Below are positions 52,472-61,787 of a stretch of DNA of 64,000 bases, in pieces. The translations under genes and the position numbers were made by a program. The stretch is from Spirosoma sp. (GTDB lineage Bacteria; Bacteroidota; Bacteroidia; Cytophagales; Spirosomataceae): positions 372,001 through 436,000 of the forward strand of contig NZ_JAPLET010000026.1 in assembly GCF_026391055.1 (NCBI RefSeq). The letters run 5' to 3'. Within the stretch, counting starts at the first letter, position 1, and each line of letters begins with the position of its first letter. The notes below the pieces were generated by a model. The model was not told the DNA's origin. It saw only the letters and a program-made list of their open reading frames with translations, and searched no databases.

Positions 52472-52771
52472 ATGACTATAACAGATACGCCCGTTCTGCC
52501 GGTATACCAGTATTTCATCAATGAGTTTCCCAAGTGGACAGTCGTTTTAGAGGATCGGCGCCAAACGAACGATCAGTCCATCGAGATTACCCTAACGCGC
52601 CCGGGGTGCCATAATTTCGACTGCGACGATCTCCGTTTTTCTAATTTACTGATTCGAAATCGTCTGATGATCTCAGCTATCAGCACCTATGTTTCGGCAG
52701 ATAAAGGCAAAACAGCTATCGACATCCGGCTTATTCATATACCGATTTGCCTGATTTTGCCAACCATTTGA
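52472..52771 (+). CDS. Hypothetical protein (99 aa)
   Basis: Starts MTITDTPVLPVYQYFINEFP and ends DIRLIHIPICLILPTI. It contains KWTVVLEDRR, EITLTRPGCHNFDCDDLRFS and SAISTYVSADKGKTAID. No signal peptide or membrane helix is clear, and I do not recognise a family. It lies 36 bp after the small membrane protein gene on the same strand, which supports a coding role. Confidence 0.45.
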   Translation: MTITDTPVLPVYQYFINEFPKWTVVLEDRRQTNDQSIEITLTRPGCHNFDCDDLRFSNLLIRNRLMISAISTYVSADKGKTAIDIRLIHIPICLILPTI

Positions 52772-52854
52772 TTGCAGTTACTTTAAGGCCTGGAGGCTCT
52801 GGCAAGAGACCTTGGTCTACCCACTAACACGCACAAATTAACCTACTTACTACC

Positions 52855-53250
52855 ATGAATACCAACGGAGAAGTGAATACCCTTGATCAATCCACTGCTG
52901 AACCAGCCGATCTGTATATGGGTCTTGGTAGCGTAGCGTATGCACTGGCCAAAGTCGATGGCCGGATTCAGCTAGCCGAGATGCAAACTGTAAAAGAGTT
53001 ACTGGCCAGTGTCCCCCACGGTGACCTGGCCTTGTACGCCTTCTTTCTGCGAGAAAACTGTGGTGAAACCGTTGAAGAGGCTTATGCTTTCGGGATGAGA
53101 CGATTCAGCAACAACCGAAAAGGTCTCACAGAATCGCTTAAAAAGCAGTTCATCAATATCTTGATACAGATTGCTCAGGCGCACGACGACACCTCCCGCA
53201 AGGAGCAGGAGTTAATTAAACGATTCCGGCGTGACCTCCGACGACTTTAA
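52855..53250 (+). CDS. TerB-like helical protein
   Basis: 131 residues, helical. The segment LGSVAYALAKVDGRIQLAEMQTVKELLASV with a conserved AKVDGRI (calcium/metal-type loop) and later FINILIQIAQAHDDTSRKEQELIKRF fits the TerB/tellurite-resistance-like fold, where the DG pair lies at the turn of the first helical hairpin. TerB-like proteins bind metals at the membrane; the role here is unknown. It is the last gene before a 419-bp gap that precedes the exopolysaccharide locus. Confidence 0.6.
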   Translation: MNTNGEVNTLDQSTAEPADLYMGLGSVAYALAKVDGRIQLAEMQTVKELLASVPHGDLALYAFFLRENCGETVEEAYAFGMRRFSNNRKGLTESLKKQFINILIQIAQAHDDTSRKEQELIKRFRRDLRRL

Positions 53251-53389
53251 TTGGAAGCACTCAACGTATACACGCTGCCAACAAGCCGACTATCCTGCAA
53301 AACCTGTTTAACATCCCGGTATTTTCCTTAGGCTAAATCCGCTCGGGTTCGACGGCGGCTCAACCCACTTATTAGTCTGTTTACTAGAT

Positions 53390-53440
53390 AAATTGCCATT
53401 ATTTAACCATTGGAATCCAATGGCTAAATAATGGCAATTT
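53390..53440. repeat. Near-perfect 24-bp inverted repeat, loop AAT
   Basis: 53390-53413 pairs with 53417-53440 with a single mismatch (A opposite C), using words AAATTGCCATTATTTA and CCATTGG. It lies about 140 bp after the TerB-like gene and about 85 bp upstream of the candidate sigma54 promoter. It may be a terminator, or a barrier insulating the locus. Confidence 0.8.
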
Positions 53441-53522
53441 GCTTTATAGCCACAGATTAAGGACTAATTTTCCACTGCCAGCTAGGAAATAACCTTTCAA
53501 TATTTTCCTCTTACTATACGAA

Positions 53523-53540
53523 TTGGCATGAATCATGCAC
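53523..53540 (+). promoter_or_regulatory. Sigma54 promoter of the exopolysaccharide operon
   Basis: TTGGCATGAATCATGCAC: GG (53525-53526), 10 bases, GC (53537-53538), with TGGCATG and ATGCA close to the TGGCACG/TTGCA consensus. This is the best sigma54 match I found. The start point near 53550 gives a leader of about 120 nt. No TGTAGAAA site is nearby, so its activator is probably different. Confidence 0.6.
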
Positions 53541-53669
53541 TAAGCAAGTAGCCAATTCAGCTCGGAGAATACAAAAAATGGTAACCCATAGGACCGAGAA
53601 TGATACGTTACCAAAGAATACATGGCTCGTCTGAAAACTTGTTTTACCAACCGTTGACATGACCATCGC

Positions 53670-54500
53670 ATGAATTATACGTTTTACGATTACCCTTCTC
53701 AGCGTACTTTTCGACGGTTCTTTATCACTGTCATTTTTTTAGAGATTTTATTTACTATGGCTGGCTGTGTATCATCAAAAAAGATCGTCTACTTCCAGAG
53801 CGATACAGAAAATGGTACCAATGTTCGCATGCCCGAAACGTACGTTCCACTTATCAAGGCAGGCGATGTACTGTCGGTTCAGGTAAGTAGTCTTAATCTT
53901 CAGGCAAGTACTTTTTTCAACCCGTACACCCCTATCTCTCAGAGCATTCCACGAACTCAGCAGTCTACAAACAGCCCAGGGCTACCCGAGATGGCAGGGT
54001 ATATGGTATCAGCTACGGGCGAGATCGAATTGCCGCTGATTGGCCTGCTGAAAGTAGAAAAGTTAACCATTTCTCAAACCAGCGCACTGATTAAAGAAAA
54101 ACTGGCTACTTACCTGAAAGAGCCAACAGTGAACGTACGAAACCTGAACTTCCGTATTTCAGTACTCGGAGAAGTGATGCGTCCTTCGCTCTTTACAATT
54201 CCCAACGACCAGATTACCCTGATCGAAGCCCTTAGTTTGGCTGGTGATGCAACCATTTACGGACGGCGCGACAATGTCCTGGTCGTTCGGGAGGAGAACG
54301 GGCAGAAGACCTTTGCTCGCGTTGATATTACCAGGCGAAGTCTGTTTCGATCACCGTATTACTATTTACATCCGAACGATATTGTTTACGTAGAGCCCGG
54401 CCGGGCCCGAGTCAACAATGCCGATCATTTTTATCAGATCGTACCGGCCATTCTAAGCGCCTTGTCGTTAGTTGCCATCATTCTATCCCGAACCTACTAA
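53670..54500 (+). CDS. Polysaccharide export outer-membrane lipoprotein (Wza-like)
   Basis: 276 residues. Lipobox MAGC (about Cys33) after a membrane stretch. The export domain has VPLIKAGDVLSVQVSSLN, YMVSATGEIELPLIGLLKVEKLT and TVNVRNLNFRISVLGEVMRPSLFTIPN, then an SLBB domain QITLIEALSLAGDATIYGRRDNVLVVRE with NDIVYVEPG. A C-terminal membrane helix (IVPAILSALSLVAIILS) anchors it. It forms the outer-membrane channel for the polymer, working with the Wzc-type kinase whose gene starts 8 bp downstream. Confidence 0.88.
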   Translation: MNYTFYDYPSQRTFRRFFITVIFLEILFTMAGCVSSKKIVYFQSDTENGTNVRMPETYVPLIKAGDVLSVQVSSLNLQASTFFNPYTPISQSIPRTQQSTNSPGLPEMAGYMVSATGEIELPLIGLLKVEKLTISQTSALIKEKLATYLKEPTVNVRNLNFRISVLGEVMRPSLFTIPNDQITLIEALSLAGDATIYGRRDNVLVVREENGQKTFARVDITRRSLFRSPYYYLHPNDIVYVEPGRARVNNADHFYQIVPAILSALSLVAIILSRTY

Positions 54501-54507
54501 CTGTACT

Positions 54508-56859
54508 ATGGCAACCAACTCATCGAACTACAGCTACGTGCCTTACCAGCTTATGGACACTGGCAACACCCAGATCAGAGCAACGCTGTTGCGGTATGTC
54601 CGTTACTGGTACTGGTTTGTGCTATCGGTAGGGACATTACTTATCCTAGCTTTTTTTTACCTGCTCTACCAGCACCCTATCTACAAAAGCACGGCCAGTT
54701 TACTGGTTAAGGACGAAAAAAAGGGACTGGACTCCGAGAGCATGCTCAAGGAGCTGGAAATTTTTGCCCCGAAAAAAGTAGTCGAGAATGAAATTGAAGT
54801 GCTAAAATCCTACACCCTGATGGCCCGGGTGGTCCAACAACTCCACCTGGACGTAGTCTATTATTACGAAACTCCATTTGGTAAACGGGAGCTATTTAAC
54901 CAGTCGCCGGTGCGTTTGATCATTGAACAGGCCAACCCGTCACTCTATACGGCAGATCCGCTGCACCTTTCCTTTATTGATAAAAATACTATAAACCTAA
55001 ACGGTCAACAGTATCCTCTCAACCAGAGCATTAAGACCCCTTACGGACGGTTACGAGTGTTTCCCCGCCAGCCGGTTTCATCGTCGACCGAGCCAGTTTT
55101 CATTCAGGTTTTTGAGGAAGAAAAAGTAGTCAATGGCTATTTGAAAGTACTGAAGGCCGAGCCTACCAGTAAAGCCTCTACGGTGATAGCCCTTTCGCTG
55201 GAAACAGCCGTTCAGGATAAAGGAGAAGCTATTCTGAATCGCCTGATCGATGTTTACAACGAAGCTGCCGTACTGGATAAGAACCGTGTTGCGTCGAATA
55301 CCCTGAATTTTATCGAAGAACGGCTGCAACTGGTAGCGGGCGAACTGGAATCGGTCGAAAAAGGCGTTGAACGATACAAATCAGCGCAGGGAATTACCGA
55401 CCTTACCAGCCAGGCGCAGGGCTTTCTGGAAACTGTTCAGCGCAATGACGCCGAGATGAGTCAAGTTTCTATTCAGTTGGGAGCCCTCCGTGAAATTGAG
55501 GAGTATATTCAACAGCAACCCGGTCATCGGAATGGTACGCCTGCGACACTTGGCTTAAGTGACCCTACGCTGATTAACCTCATTCAAACCGCTACCAAGT
55601 TAGAGGCACAACGAAATGAACTGGCACAGACAGTTCCGGATAAAAATCCGCTCCTGCGCACCGTCGATGCCCAGATCAGGGCCATTAAAGCCGATATCAA
55701 CGAGAATATAGGCACTATGCGGGCTATGCTCACTACAGCTCAGCGCCAGTTTGCCCGGACTAACCAGACGATAGAAGGAACAATTCGAACAATACCGACC
55801 AAAGAGCGGGCGCTGCTAAACATTACCCGCCAGCAAGCTATAAAAAATGATCTGTATACCTATTTGCTACGCAAACGGGAAGAAACAGCGGTATCCTTTG
55901 CCTCGACAATTTCCGACTCCCGGGTAATCGACGTAGCCCGTAGTGAGGCAAAACCAACGAAACCGAACAAGCCGCTCACTTACCTGTTGTTCATGCTTGT
56001 TGGTCTAATGATCCCTATTGGCATCATGGGTAGTCGTGATGTCATTAACAACCGGGTAATCCGGCGAGCAGATGTAGAAGCCCAGACCCAAACGCCCATT
56101 CTAGGCGAAATAGTACGAAAACGCTCACCCGACTCACTCGTTGTATCCTCGCGGGTAAACTCGGTCATTGCCGAACAGATCAGGGCCCTGCGCACCAACC
56201 TGAGTTTTCTGCGCGATCACCGCACGGGCAGTCAGGTCTTACTATTCACGTCCAGCATCAACGGTGAAGGCAAATCGTTTCTCTCCCTGAACCTCGGAGC
56301 TAGTCTGGCTCTAGTGGGATCGCGAACCGTAATTTTGGAGATGGACTTGCGCAAACCTCAACTTCGCAACTCCCTCGATATCGACAATGGCCTGGGGTTG
56401 AGCAACTATTTGATTGGTGAAACAACCGTAGAGGCTATTATCCAACCAATTATGGGCAATGATAATTATTACATCGTTCGTAGCGGCCCGCTGCCCCCTA
56501 ATCCGTCTGAGTTACTAAGCGGAATTCGGCTGGAAAAGCTAATTCGTGAATTGCGGGAACGCTTTAACTATGTGATCATCGATGCACCACCCGTTGGACT
56601 GGTAACCGATGCCCAACTCATTGCCCCATACGCCGATGCTACCTTATACATAGTTCGGCACGATGTTACGCCCCGAAATTATTTAAAAATGATTGAAATG
56701 CTTCACCGCGAAAAGCGATTCAACAAACTCAACATTGTACTCAATGACGTTGGTGACAGCGAACCGAATTACTACAGCTATGGCCAGAAAGGAAATGCCT
56801 ACGGCTATACAAATACCAAGAAAAAAACGCTGCTAGGCCGCATACTTTCTACTACTTAA
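54508..56859 (+). CDS. Wzc-type polysaccharide co-polymerase and tyrosine autokinase
   Basis: 783 residues. An N-terminal Wzz domain (membrane helix about 25-45, IKST-type TASLLVKDEKKG), a long coiled coil (about 260-420), a second membrane helix (about 490-510) and a BY-kinase domain to the end. The kinase has Walker A SSINGEGKSF, Walker A' ILEMDLRKP, Walker B VIIDAPP and a Tyr-rich tail NYYSYGQKGNAYGY. It controls chain length and export together with the Wza-like protein. The start at 54508 is chosen because the upstream extension overlaps the previous stop and is not conserved in kind. Confidence 0.9.
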   Translation: MATNSSNYSYVPYQLMDTGNTQIRATLLRYVRYWYWFVLSVGTLLILAFFYLLYQHPIYKSTASLLVKDEKKGLDSESMLKELEIFAPKKVVENEIEVLKSYTLMARVVQQLHLDVVYYYETPFGKRELFNQSPVRLIIEQANPSLYTADPLHLSFIDKNTINLNGQQYPLNQSIKTPYGRLRVFPRQPVSSSTEPVFIQVFEEEKVVNGYLKVLKAEPTSKASTVIALSLETAVQDKGEAILNRLIDVYNEAAVLDKNRVASNTLNFIEERLQLVAGELESVEKGVERYKSAQGITDLTSQAQGFLETVQRNDAEMSQVSIQLGALREIEEYIQQQPGHRNGTPATLGLSDPTLINLIQTATKLEAQRNELAQTVPDKNPLLRTVDAQIRAIKADINENIGTMRAMLTTAQRQFARTNQTIEGTIRTIPTKERALLNITRQQAIKNDLYTYLLRKREETAVSFASTISDSRVIDVARSEAKPTKPNKPLTYLLFMLVGLMIPIGIMGSRDVINNRVIRRADVEAQTQTPILGEIVRKRSPDSLVVSSRVNSVIAEQIRALRTNLSFLRDHRTGSQVLLFTSSINGEGKSFLSLNLGASLALVGSRTVILEMDLRKPQLRNSLDIDNGLGLSNYLIGETTVEAIIQPIMGNDNYYIVRSGPLPPNPSELLSGIRLEKLIRELRERFNYVIIDAPPVGLVTDAQLIAPYADATLYIVRHDVTPRNYLKMIEMLHREKRFNKLNIVLNDVGDSEPNYYSYGQKGNAYGYTNTKKKTLLGRILSTT

Positions 56860-56871
56860 CGTGTTTTTGTT

Positions 56872-57537
56872 ATGGTCTCCAACGCCCTCGACCCCCACCG
56901 TATAAAAGCCCGCGTCAGGCAACCCATCACGCCGGTCATCAATCTGTATAAGCATAAGCGTTTATTCGATTTAGTGATGGCCTGCCTGGTCACGCTGCTG
57001 ATCTTAAGCTGGCTAATGCCGATCATTAGTCTTTTGGTTGTTCTTACTTCCCGCGGACCGGCTATTTTCAGGCAAACCCGTTCAGGTTTGAATGGGAAGA
57101 ATTTTACTTGCTACAAATTCCGAACCATGCAGTGGCCAGCCAGTAAAGGGCCATTCCGCCAGGTCTCGAAGGATGACACCCGCGTAACGGCAGTCGGTAG
57201 AGTTCTCAGGCGTACGAATCTTGATGAAATTCCGCAGTTTATTAATGTTTTACGGGGCGACATGAGCATTGTGGGGCCACGCCCCCATCCTATCCAGTTG
57301 GACGCTCAATTTTGGTTTAACCTTCCGGGGTATCCACATCGATATAGTGTCAGACCGGGCATTACAGGGCTGGCTCAGGCGCAGGGATGCCGGGGCGAAA
57401 CAGGCAACCCCCTTAAGATGAAACACCGGCTGATGTACGATCAGTTTTATATCCGCAATGCCTCGATAAGAATGGACATCTCTATTTGCCTACAAACATT
57501 GATGACCATGCTGAAGGGGAATACAGATGCCTTTTGA
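56872..57537 (+). CDS. Undecaprenyl-phosphate sugar phosphotransferase (priming enzyme)
   Basis: 221 residues. One N-terminal membrane helix (LVMACLVTLLILSWLMPIISLLVVL) and the bacterial sugar transferase domain: SRGPAIFRQTRSGLNGKNFTCYKFRTM, LRRTNLDEIPQFINVLRGDMSIVGPRPHPI, YSVRPGITGLAQAQG. It is the short form without the five-helix N-terminal domain of WbaP/WcaJ. It transfers a sugar-1-phosphate from UDP-sugar to undecaprenyl phosphate, the first step of repeat-unit synthesis. It overlaps the flippase gene by one base (TGATG), so they are translationally coupled. Confidence 0.9.
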   Translation: MVSNALDPHRIKARVRQPITPVINLYKHKRLFDLVMACLVTLLILSWLMPIISLLVVLTSRGPAIFRQTRSGLNGKNFTCYKFRTMQWPASKGPFRQVSKDDTRVTAVGRVLRRTNLDEIPQFINVLRGDMSIVGPRPHPIQLDAQFWFNLPGYPHRYSVRPGITGLAQAQGCRGETGNPLKMKHRLMYDQFYIRNASIRMDISICLQTLMTMLKGNTDAF

Positions 57538-58889
57538 TGCCGATGAAACCAGGGTCACTACTCGCTAAAATCAACAGGCCAGGGTCTATCGACGCGCGTA
57601 GCCTGCTCATTTACAAAAACGTAGTACAATCGGTGGTTGTGAAAGGGGTAGGTATTCTGATTGGATTTTTGACCATTCCGCTCACACTGGGATACATCAA
57701 CATTCAGGATTTCGGCATTTGGATGACCGTCACGTTCCTGACGTCCTGGTTTAGTCTGATCGATGTGAGTTTCGGCAACGGCCTGCGAAACAAACTGGTT
57801 GTTTTTTTTAATACTGGCGACGTTCAAACAGCCCGAGCATACGTGAGCACGTTGTACGCGTTATCAACGTGTATAGCCTTACTGCTGATTGCCCTGTTCG
57901 TCGTAATCGGGCATTACGTTCAATGGACCTCCGTACTGAATATTCAAAGCCCGGAACCCCGGCAGGTCAATGGCATTATCACGTACACGCTGATAAGTTT
58001 TAGTGTTCAGCTCATTCTGAAACCCATTAACTCAATACTTTTTGCCGATCAAAAGGCGGCCTGGGTGGGCTGGATTTTGCTTTTGACCAATGCCCTGATC
58101 GTAGCCGTCATTTATCTCGGAGCCAGTACATTCGATAAATCGCTATCCGTTATCGCCCATGTTTATAACCTGGCCCCCCTCATGGTGCTTGGCCTGGTTT
58201 CGGTCTACCTTTTCCAATACGTTTACCCCGAAATCGCTCCCCGTTTCACTGACATTGACTTTTCTCTAAGCTATGAGCTAGTCAATCTGGGGGGCAAATT
58301 CTTTATTCTTCAACTCATCAGTATCTTGGTATTCACGTCAGGGGGCTTGTTCATCTCTTACTTCCTGGGCTCTGCCAGTGTAGGGCCTTACAGTATTGCG
58401 AGCAAGTATTTCAGCGTTATAACAATACTGCATGGTATCCTCATTACCCCTTATTGGTCAGCCTTTACCGACGCATACGTCAAACACGATAAAGTATGGA
58501 TTCGGCAAACCTTACGCCAGTTAAATCGCATTAGCGTTGGAATGACGTTACTGGCCGGAGTAATGCTACTGGCCGCCAACCCGATATTTCGGTTGTGGGT
58601 TGGAACAAATTTTACTGTTTCAACAGCGCTATCGCTTTCACTGATGATCTATGTAGTCAGCTTTGTGTTTTTAAGCAACTACAATTCATTGATCAATGGA
58701 ACCGGGAAGATTGGCCTTCTGGTCTACGTTTCATTAGTCGGTGTTGTACTGTATGCCTGTTTAATTACCGCCCTGTTCCGCTGGTTCGAGGTCGGACCCT
58801 CCAGTGTGGCGATTGCCGGAACGATCTGGAATGTAAGTATGCTGCTGGTATGTCGGGCCGAGTACAAAAAAATCATGTATGCCCTTTAA
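57537..58889 (+). CDS. Oligosaccharide flippase (Wzx-like, MATE/MOP family)
   Basis: 450 residues with about 12 membrane helices. The start LIYKNVVQSVVVKGVGILIGFLTIPLTLGYINIQDFGIWMTV and FFILQLISILVFTSGGLFISYFLGSASVGPYSIASKYFSVI are typical of the PST/Wzx type. It moves lipid-linked repeat units across the inner membrane. Two start candidates overlap the preceding stop (57537 and 57543); either is possible. The acyltransferase gene begins 11 bp before its stop. Confidence 0.82.
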   Translation: MPMKPGSLLAKINRPGSIDARSLLIYKNVVQSVVVKGVGILIGFLTIPLTLGYINIQDFGIWMTVTFLTSWFSLIDVSFGNGLRNKLVVFFNTGDVQTARAYVSTLYALSTCIALLLIALFVVIGHYVQWTSVLNIQSPEPRQVNGIITYTLISFSVQLILKPINSILFADQKAAWVGWILLLTNALIVAVIYLGASTFDKSLSVIAHVYNLAPLMVLGLVSVYLFQYVYPEIAPRFTDIDFSLSYELVNLGGKFFILQLISILVFTSGGLFISYFLGSASVGPYSIASKYFSVITILHGILITPYWSAFTDAYVKHDKVWIRQTLRQLNRISVGMTLLAGVMLLAANPIFRLWVGTNFTVSTALSLSLMIYVVSFVFLSNYNSLINGTGKIGLLVYVSLVGVVLYACLITALFRWFEVGPSSVAIAGTIWNVSMLLVCRAEYKKIMYAL

Positions 58890-59520
58890 ACTTATACGAT
58901 TCAGTTTCAGAGTCATTCGATTTGGATGGCGACGCAGTCGGCGGGTTGCCGGGGCACTGGTTACCCGTATGCTCTTTTATCTGAATAACGTTTCGTACGG
59001 TTCGGGCCTGGAAAGCTACGGTATACCCATCGTCGACATTAACGACGGCAGTTCGATGACCGTCGGCAAGTCATTTAGCATCAACAGTGGTCGAAATCAT
59101 AATCGAATTGGTCGACAGCAGCCCTGCTTTTTCATTGCTGACTTGGGGGGAACCATTCAAATTGGCAACCGTGTAGGTATGAGTTGTACAGCGCTGGTTT
59201 GCCATAATGCCATTACGATTGGCGACGATGTTACGATTGGGGGTAACACCGTTATTTACGACACAGATTTCCATTCGTTAGATCCTGCTCAGCGAGTCCG
59301 CTTCCGGGATAACGCATTGGCCAGAACGGCTCCGGTCGTCATACAGAATGGCGTCTTCATTGGTGCACATGTTACCATTTTAAAAGGTGTAATCATCGGT
59401 GCTCATTCCGTCGTTGCTGCCGGTTCAGTCGTTACCGGAACTATCCCGCCCAATCAGATATGGGGAGGCAATCCCGCCCAATTTATTCGTTCACTTCAAG
59501 CTCAACCTGTTTATGAGTAA
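58879..59520 (+). CDS. Hexapeptide-repeat acyltransferase (WbbJ/NeuD-like)
   Basis: 213 residues. A left-handed beta-helix of hexapeptide repeats runs from about residue 70: GGTIQIGNRVGMSCTALVCH, ITIGDDVTIGGNTVIYDTDFHS (the catalytic-type His), then APVVIQNGVFIGAHVTILKGVIIGAHSVVAAGSVVTGTIPPNQIWGGNPAQFI. This is the pattern of O-acetyl or N-acetyl transferases acting on sugars. It overlaps the flippase gene by 11 bp and the polymerase gene by 8 bp, showing a tightly packed operon. Confidence 0.85.
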   Translation: MPFKLIRFSFRVIRFGWRRSRRVAGALVTRMLFYLNNVSYGSGLESYGIPIVDINDGSSMTVGKSFSINSGRNHNRIGRQQPCFFIADLGGTIQIGNRVGMSCTALVCHNAITIGDDVTIGGNTVIYDTDFHSLDPAQRVRFRDNALARTAPVVIQNGVFIGAHVTILKGVIIGAHSVVAAGSVVTGTIPPNQIWGGNPAQFIRSLQAQPVYE

Positions 59521-60868
59521 GAATATTCAGCTGCTTATTTATTTCGCTCTGGTGCAGGTAACTCCACTGCTTTATCAGGCGTTCTTTGGCTATAATGAGT
59601 ATTATATCTATCCCTCGCTGCTGAGTCACTCGTTACTTATCATTCCCATTGCCACGATCTTTCTCCTTAAGAACCGGTATACAAAGGCTTTTCTTATTAT
59701 CTGGATCGCCTGGCTGTATGTTGGTGAACTCAAAATTTTAACCTATTTCGCCATCAACCCCTACTACATTTCGATGGATGAAGGTTGCATCATTTATAAT
59801 ATCTATCTGATCTTCCTCAGTATCGGTATGCTGGTACACGACGTAAATACCCATGTTCCAACTCTGTCAGTGGAGGAGCAGGCCAAAGGCCGGTTAATTA
59901 GTCACAACCTGGGGCCCTTCGAGTATTTCCTGCTGATTTTTCCGCTCATCTGGATCATTGAATTCGTCCGGAATGTGGGTTTTATTCCTATTTTATCAGG
60001 CAACGATGTGACTGATACTATGTACGGTCTGAATTATGGCTATATCTATAACTTCGGTTTTTTCAACTGTTTTTCAGCCATTTTCCTGTACGACCGCTTC
60101 TTAAACAGCACAACCGCCCGAAATAAAGCCTTCTGGCTGAGTATGCTAATGCTAACTGTGCTGATTATGTCGGCAGATAGCAAGCGACTGTACTTACTGG
60201 TGTCGCTGTTGGGCATCTTCGTGTACGACAAATTAATGGCAGGCGCATTGACCATCGATTATCGAACGATCATGATCTTGCTGAGTGGCGTATTTCTGTA
60301 CGTCATTTTGCAGAATATCAGGCTGGGCAACGCAACGGAGTCTCCGTTTGAACGCGATGGTTTTCCACTTGGCTCCGAGTTTCGGGAGTATATCCGAGCC
60401 GTCAATGAGTATAAACCCGGCGATATAGCGGGATACGATCTATTGGGAAGCACAATCGGTGGCTTTGTCAATTCATTCGTCCTTAAACTCATGGGCTTCG
60501 ACAAGTCTGAGTTAGTTCATAAAGACAGCGCCTATACCTTCATGAAACTCTTCGATAACGAAAACACCCTGGGTATTCGGACTGGCTTAACCTCCGAACT
60601 CTATTTTGCTTATAGCTTTTACGGGTTGTTCTTCATCACGTTTTTTGGCTGGCTAATCAGCAGTTTATCCTATCAGCTGGTACGTGTAACGAAGAAGTCG
60701 AGCATGATCTTTCTGAGTACTATCTATGGACTACTCGTTCTGACCGTCTTTGGGCAGAGTTCAGTTACCGCCGGTTGTCTTTCTGTTACGATGTACTTAT
60801 ATGGCATTTTTGCCATATTTAGTTTCTTTAGCCCACGTCAGTCAACGACGGAGTCCTATCTAGCATGA
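59513..60868 (+). CDS. O-antigen/exopolysaccharide polymerase-like membrane protein (Wzy-type)
   Basis: 451 residues from MSKNIQLLIYFALVQVTPLL with about 10-12 membrane helices and a long central loop (about 285-380, RLGNATESPFERDGFPLGSEFREYIRA). Low conservation, many aromatic residues and the flanking wzx/wza genes support a Wzy role, linking repeat units in the periplasm. No other strong motif is seen. The start at 59513 overlaps the stop of the acyltransferase gene. The next gene overlaps by 4 bp (ATGA). Confidence 0.7.
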   Translation: MSKNIQLLIYFALVQVTPLLYQAFFGYNEYYIYPSLLSHSLLIIPIATIFLLKNRYTKAFLIIWIAWLYVGELKILTYFAINPYYISMDEGCIIYNIYLIFLSIGMLVHDVNTHVPTLSVEEQAKGRLISHNLGPFEYFLLIFPLIWIIEFVRNVGFIPILSGNDVTDTMYGLNYGYIYNFGFFNCFSAIFLYDRFLNSTTARNKAFWLSMLMLTVLIMSADSKRLYLLVSLLGIFVYDKLMAGALTIDYRTIMILLSGVFLYVILQNIRLGNATESPFERDGFPLGSEFREYIRAVNEYKPGDIAGYDLLGSTIGGFVNSFVLKLMGFDKSELVHKDSAYTFMKLFDNENTLGIRTGLTSELYFAYSFYGLFFITFFGWLISSLSYQLVRVTKKSSMIFLSTIYGLLVLTVFGQSSVTAGCLSVTMYLYGIFAIFSFFSPRQSTTESYLA

Positions 60869-61758
60869 TTTATATCGTCATACCGGTCCATAATCGCAGG
60901 CATTATACATTAGACTGCCTTGCCTGTTTATCCCGACAAACCATAACGGTGCAACAGGTTATTGTGGTCGACGATGGGTCTACCGACGGTACCACTGAAC
61001 AGGTAAGATCCAATTTTCCCGATGTACTCGTTTTACCGGGCAACGGCTCCCTCTGGTGGGCTGGGGCTACCAACCTTGGCATCCGATACGTACTCCAGAC
61101 GTTCAACCCTGGAGAAGACGATTTTATTCTGACTCTGAATGACGATACGACAATTGATACGACTTATCTGGAAAGTCTCCTGAGCGCTTACCAAGCTCAT
61201 AAACCCTGTATCGTCGGCTCAGTATCGGTCGATGTAAAAACGCCCCAACGATTATTATACGCTGGTACACGACTGAATCTGCTTATACCAGACATCGAAA
61301 ACTTGGCCCAAACCCGATTTAAGAACAACTATGATCTTCTGAAAACGACGGCCCCCTATCTTTTGTCTGACAGCTTGCCGGGAAGAGGCATGTTTATCCC
61401 CCGAGCTGTTTTCGATAGAATTGGCGTTTTTGACGAAAAGCGCTTCCAGCATCATATGGCAGATCAGGATTTTTCAGTCCGTGCGCGCCGGGCAGGCTTT
61501 CCACTTGTCGTATCCGCATCGAGCGTCGTCCATGAATTTACGGACGCTACGGGCGTAGACCTACAATCGCCGATGTCATTACGGGAGTTCATCAAGGCCT
61601 TATCGGCCATAAAATCGCCCATTAACTATCGCACACGGTATCATTTCGCGGTAAAACATGCGAGGTTATCCTATGCCTACTTTACCGTTGATATGCTTCG
61701 GATTGTACTTGGCTATCTACGCCGACAACTCAACGCCATCTCGCATCAGAATCAGTAG
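60865..61758 (+). CDS. Glycosyltransferase family 2
   Basis: 297 residues. GT-A fold: MIYIVIPVHNRRHYTLDCLACLSRQTITVQQVIVVDDGSTDGTTEQ, GNGSLWWAGATNLGIRY, ILTLNDDTTID (metal-binding DDT in place of DXD), LPGRGMFIPRAVFDRIGVFDE, DQDFSVRARRAGF. The LNDDT and WAGATN words fit the rhamnosyl/galactofuranosyl group (WbbL-like). It adds a sugar to the lipid-linked repeat unit. It overlaps the polymerase gene by ATGA. Confidence 0.88.
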   Translation: MIYIVIPVHNRRHYTLDCLACLSRQTITVQQVIVVDDGSTDGTTEQVRSNFPDVLVLPGNGSLWWAGATNLGIRYVLQTFNPGEDDFILTLNDDTTIDTTYLESLLSAYQAHKPCIVGSVSVDVKTPQRLLYAGTRLNLLIPDIENLAQTRFKNNYDLLKTTAPYLLSDSLPGRGMFIPRAVFDRIGVFDEKRFQHHMADQDFSVRARRAGFPLVVSASSVVHEFTDATGVDLQSPMSLREFIKALSAIKSPINYRTRYHFAVKHARLSYAYFTVDMLRIVLGYLRRQLNAISHQNQ

Positions 61759-61787
61759 ACCGTTGCTTCGTATGAACCCAAGACGCC

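Larger units (their letters stand above)
53251..53669. other. Intergenic region ahead of the exopolysaccharide locus
   Basis: 419 bp with a near-perfect 24-bp palindrome (53390-53440) and a sigma54-type promoter (53523-53540), both described separately. No coding frame is apparent. Confidence 0.6.
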
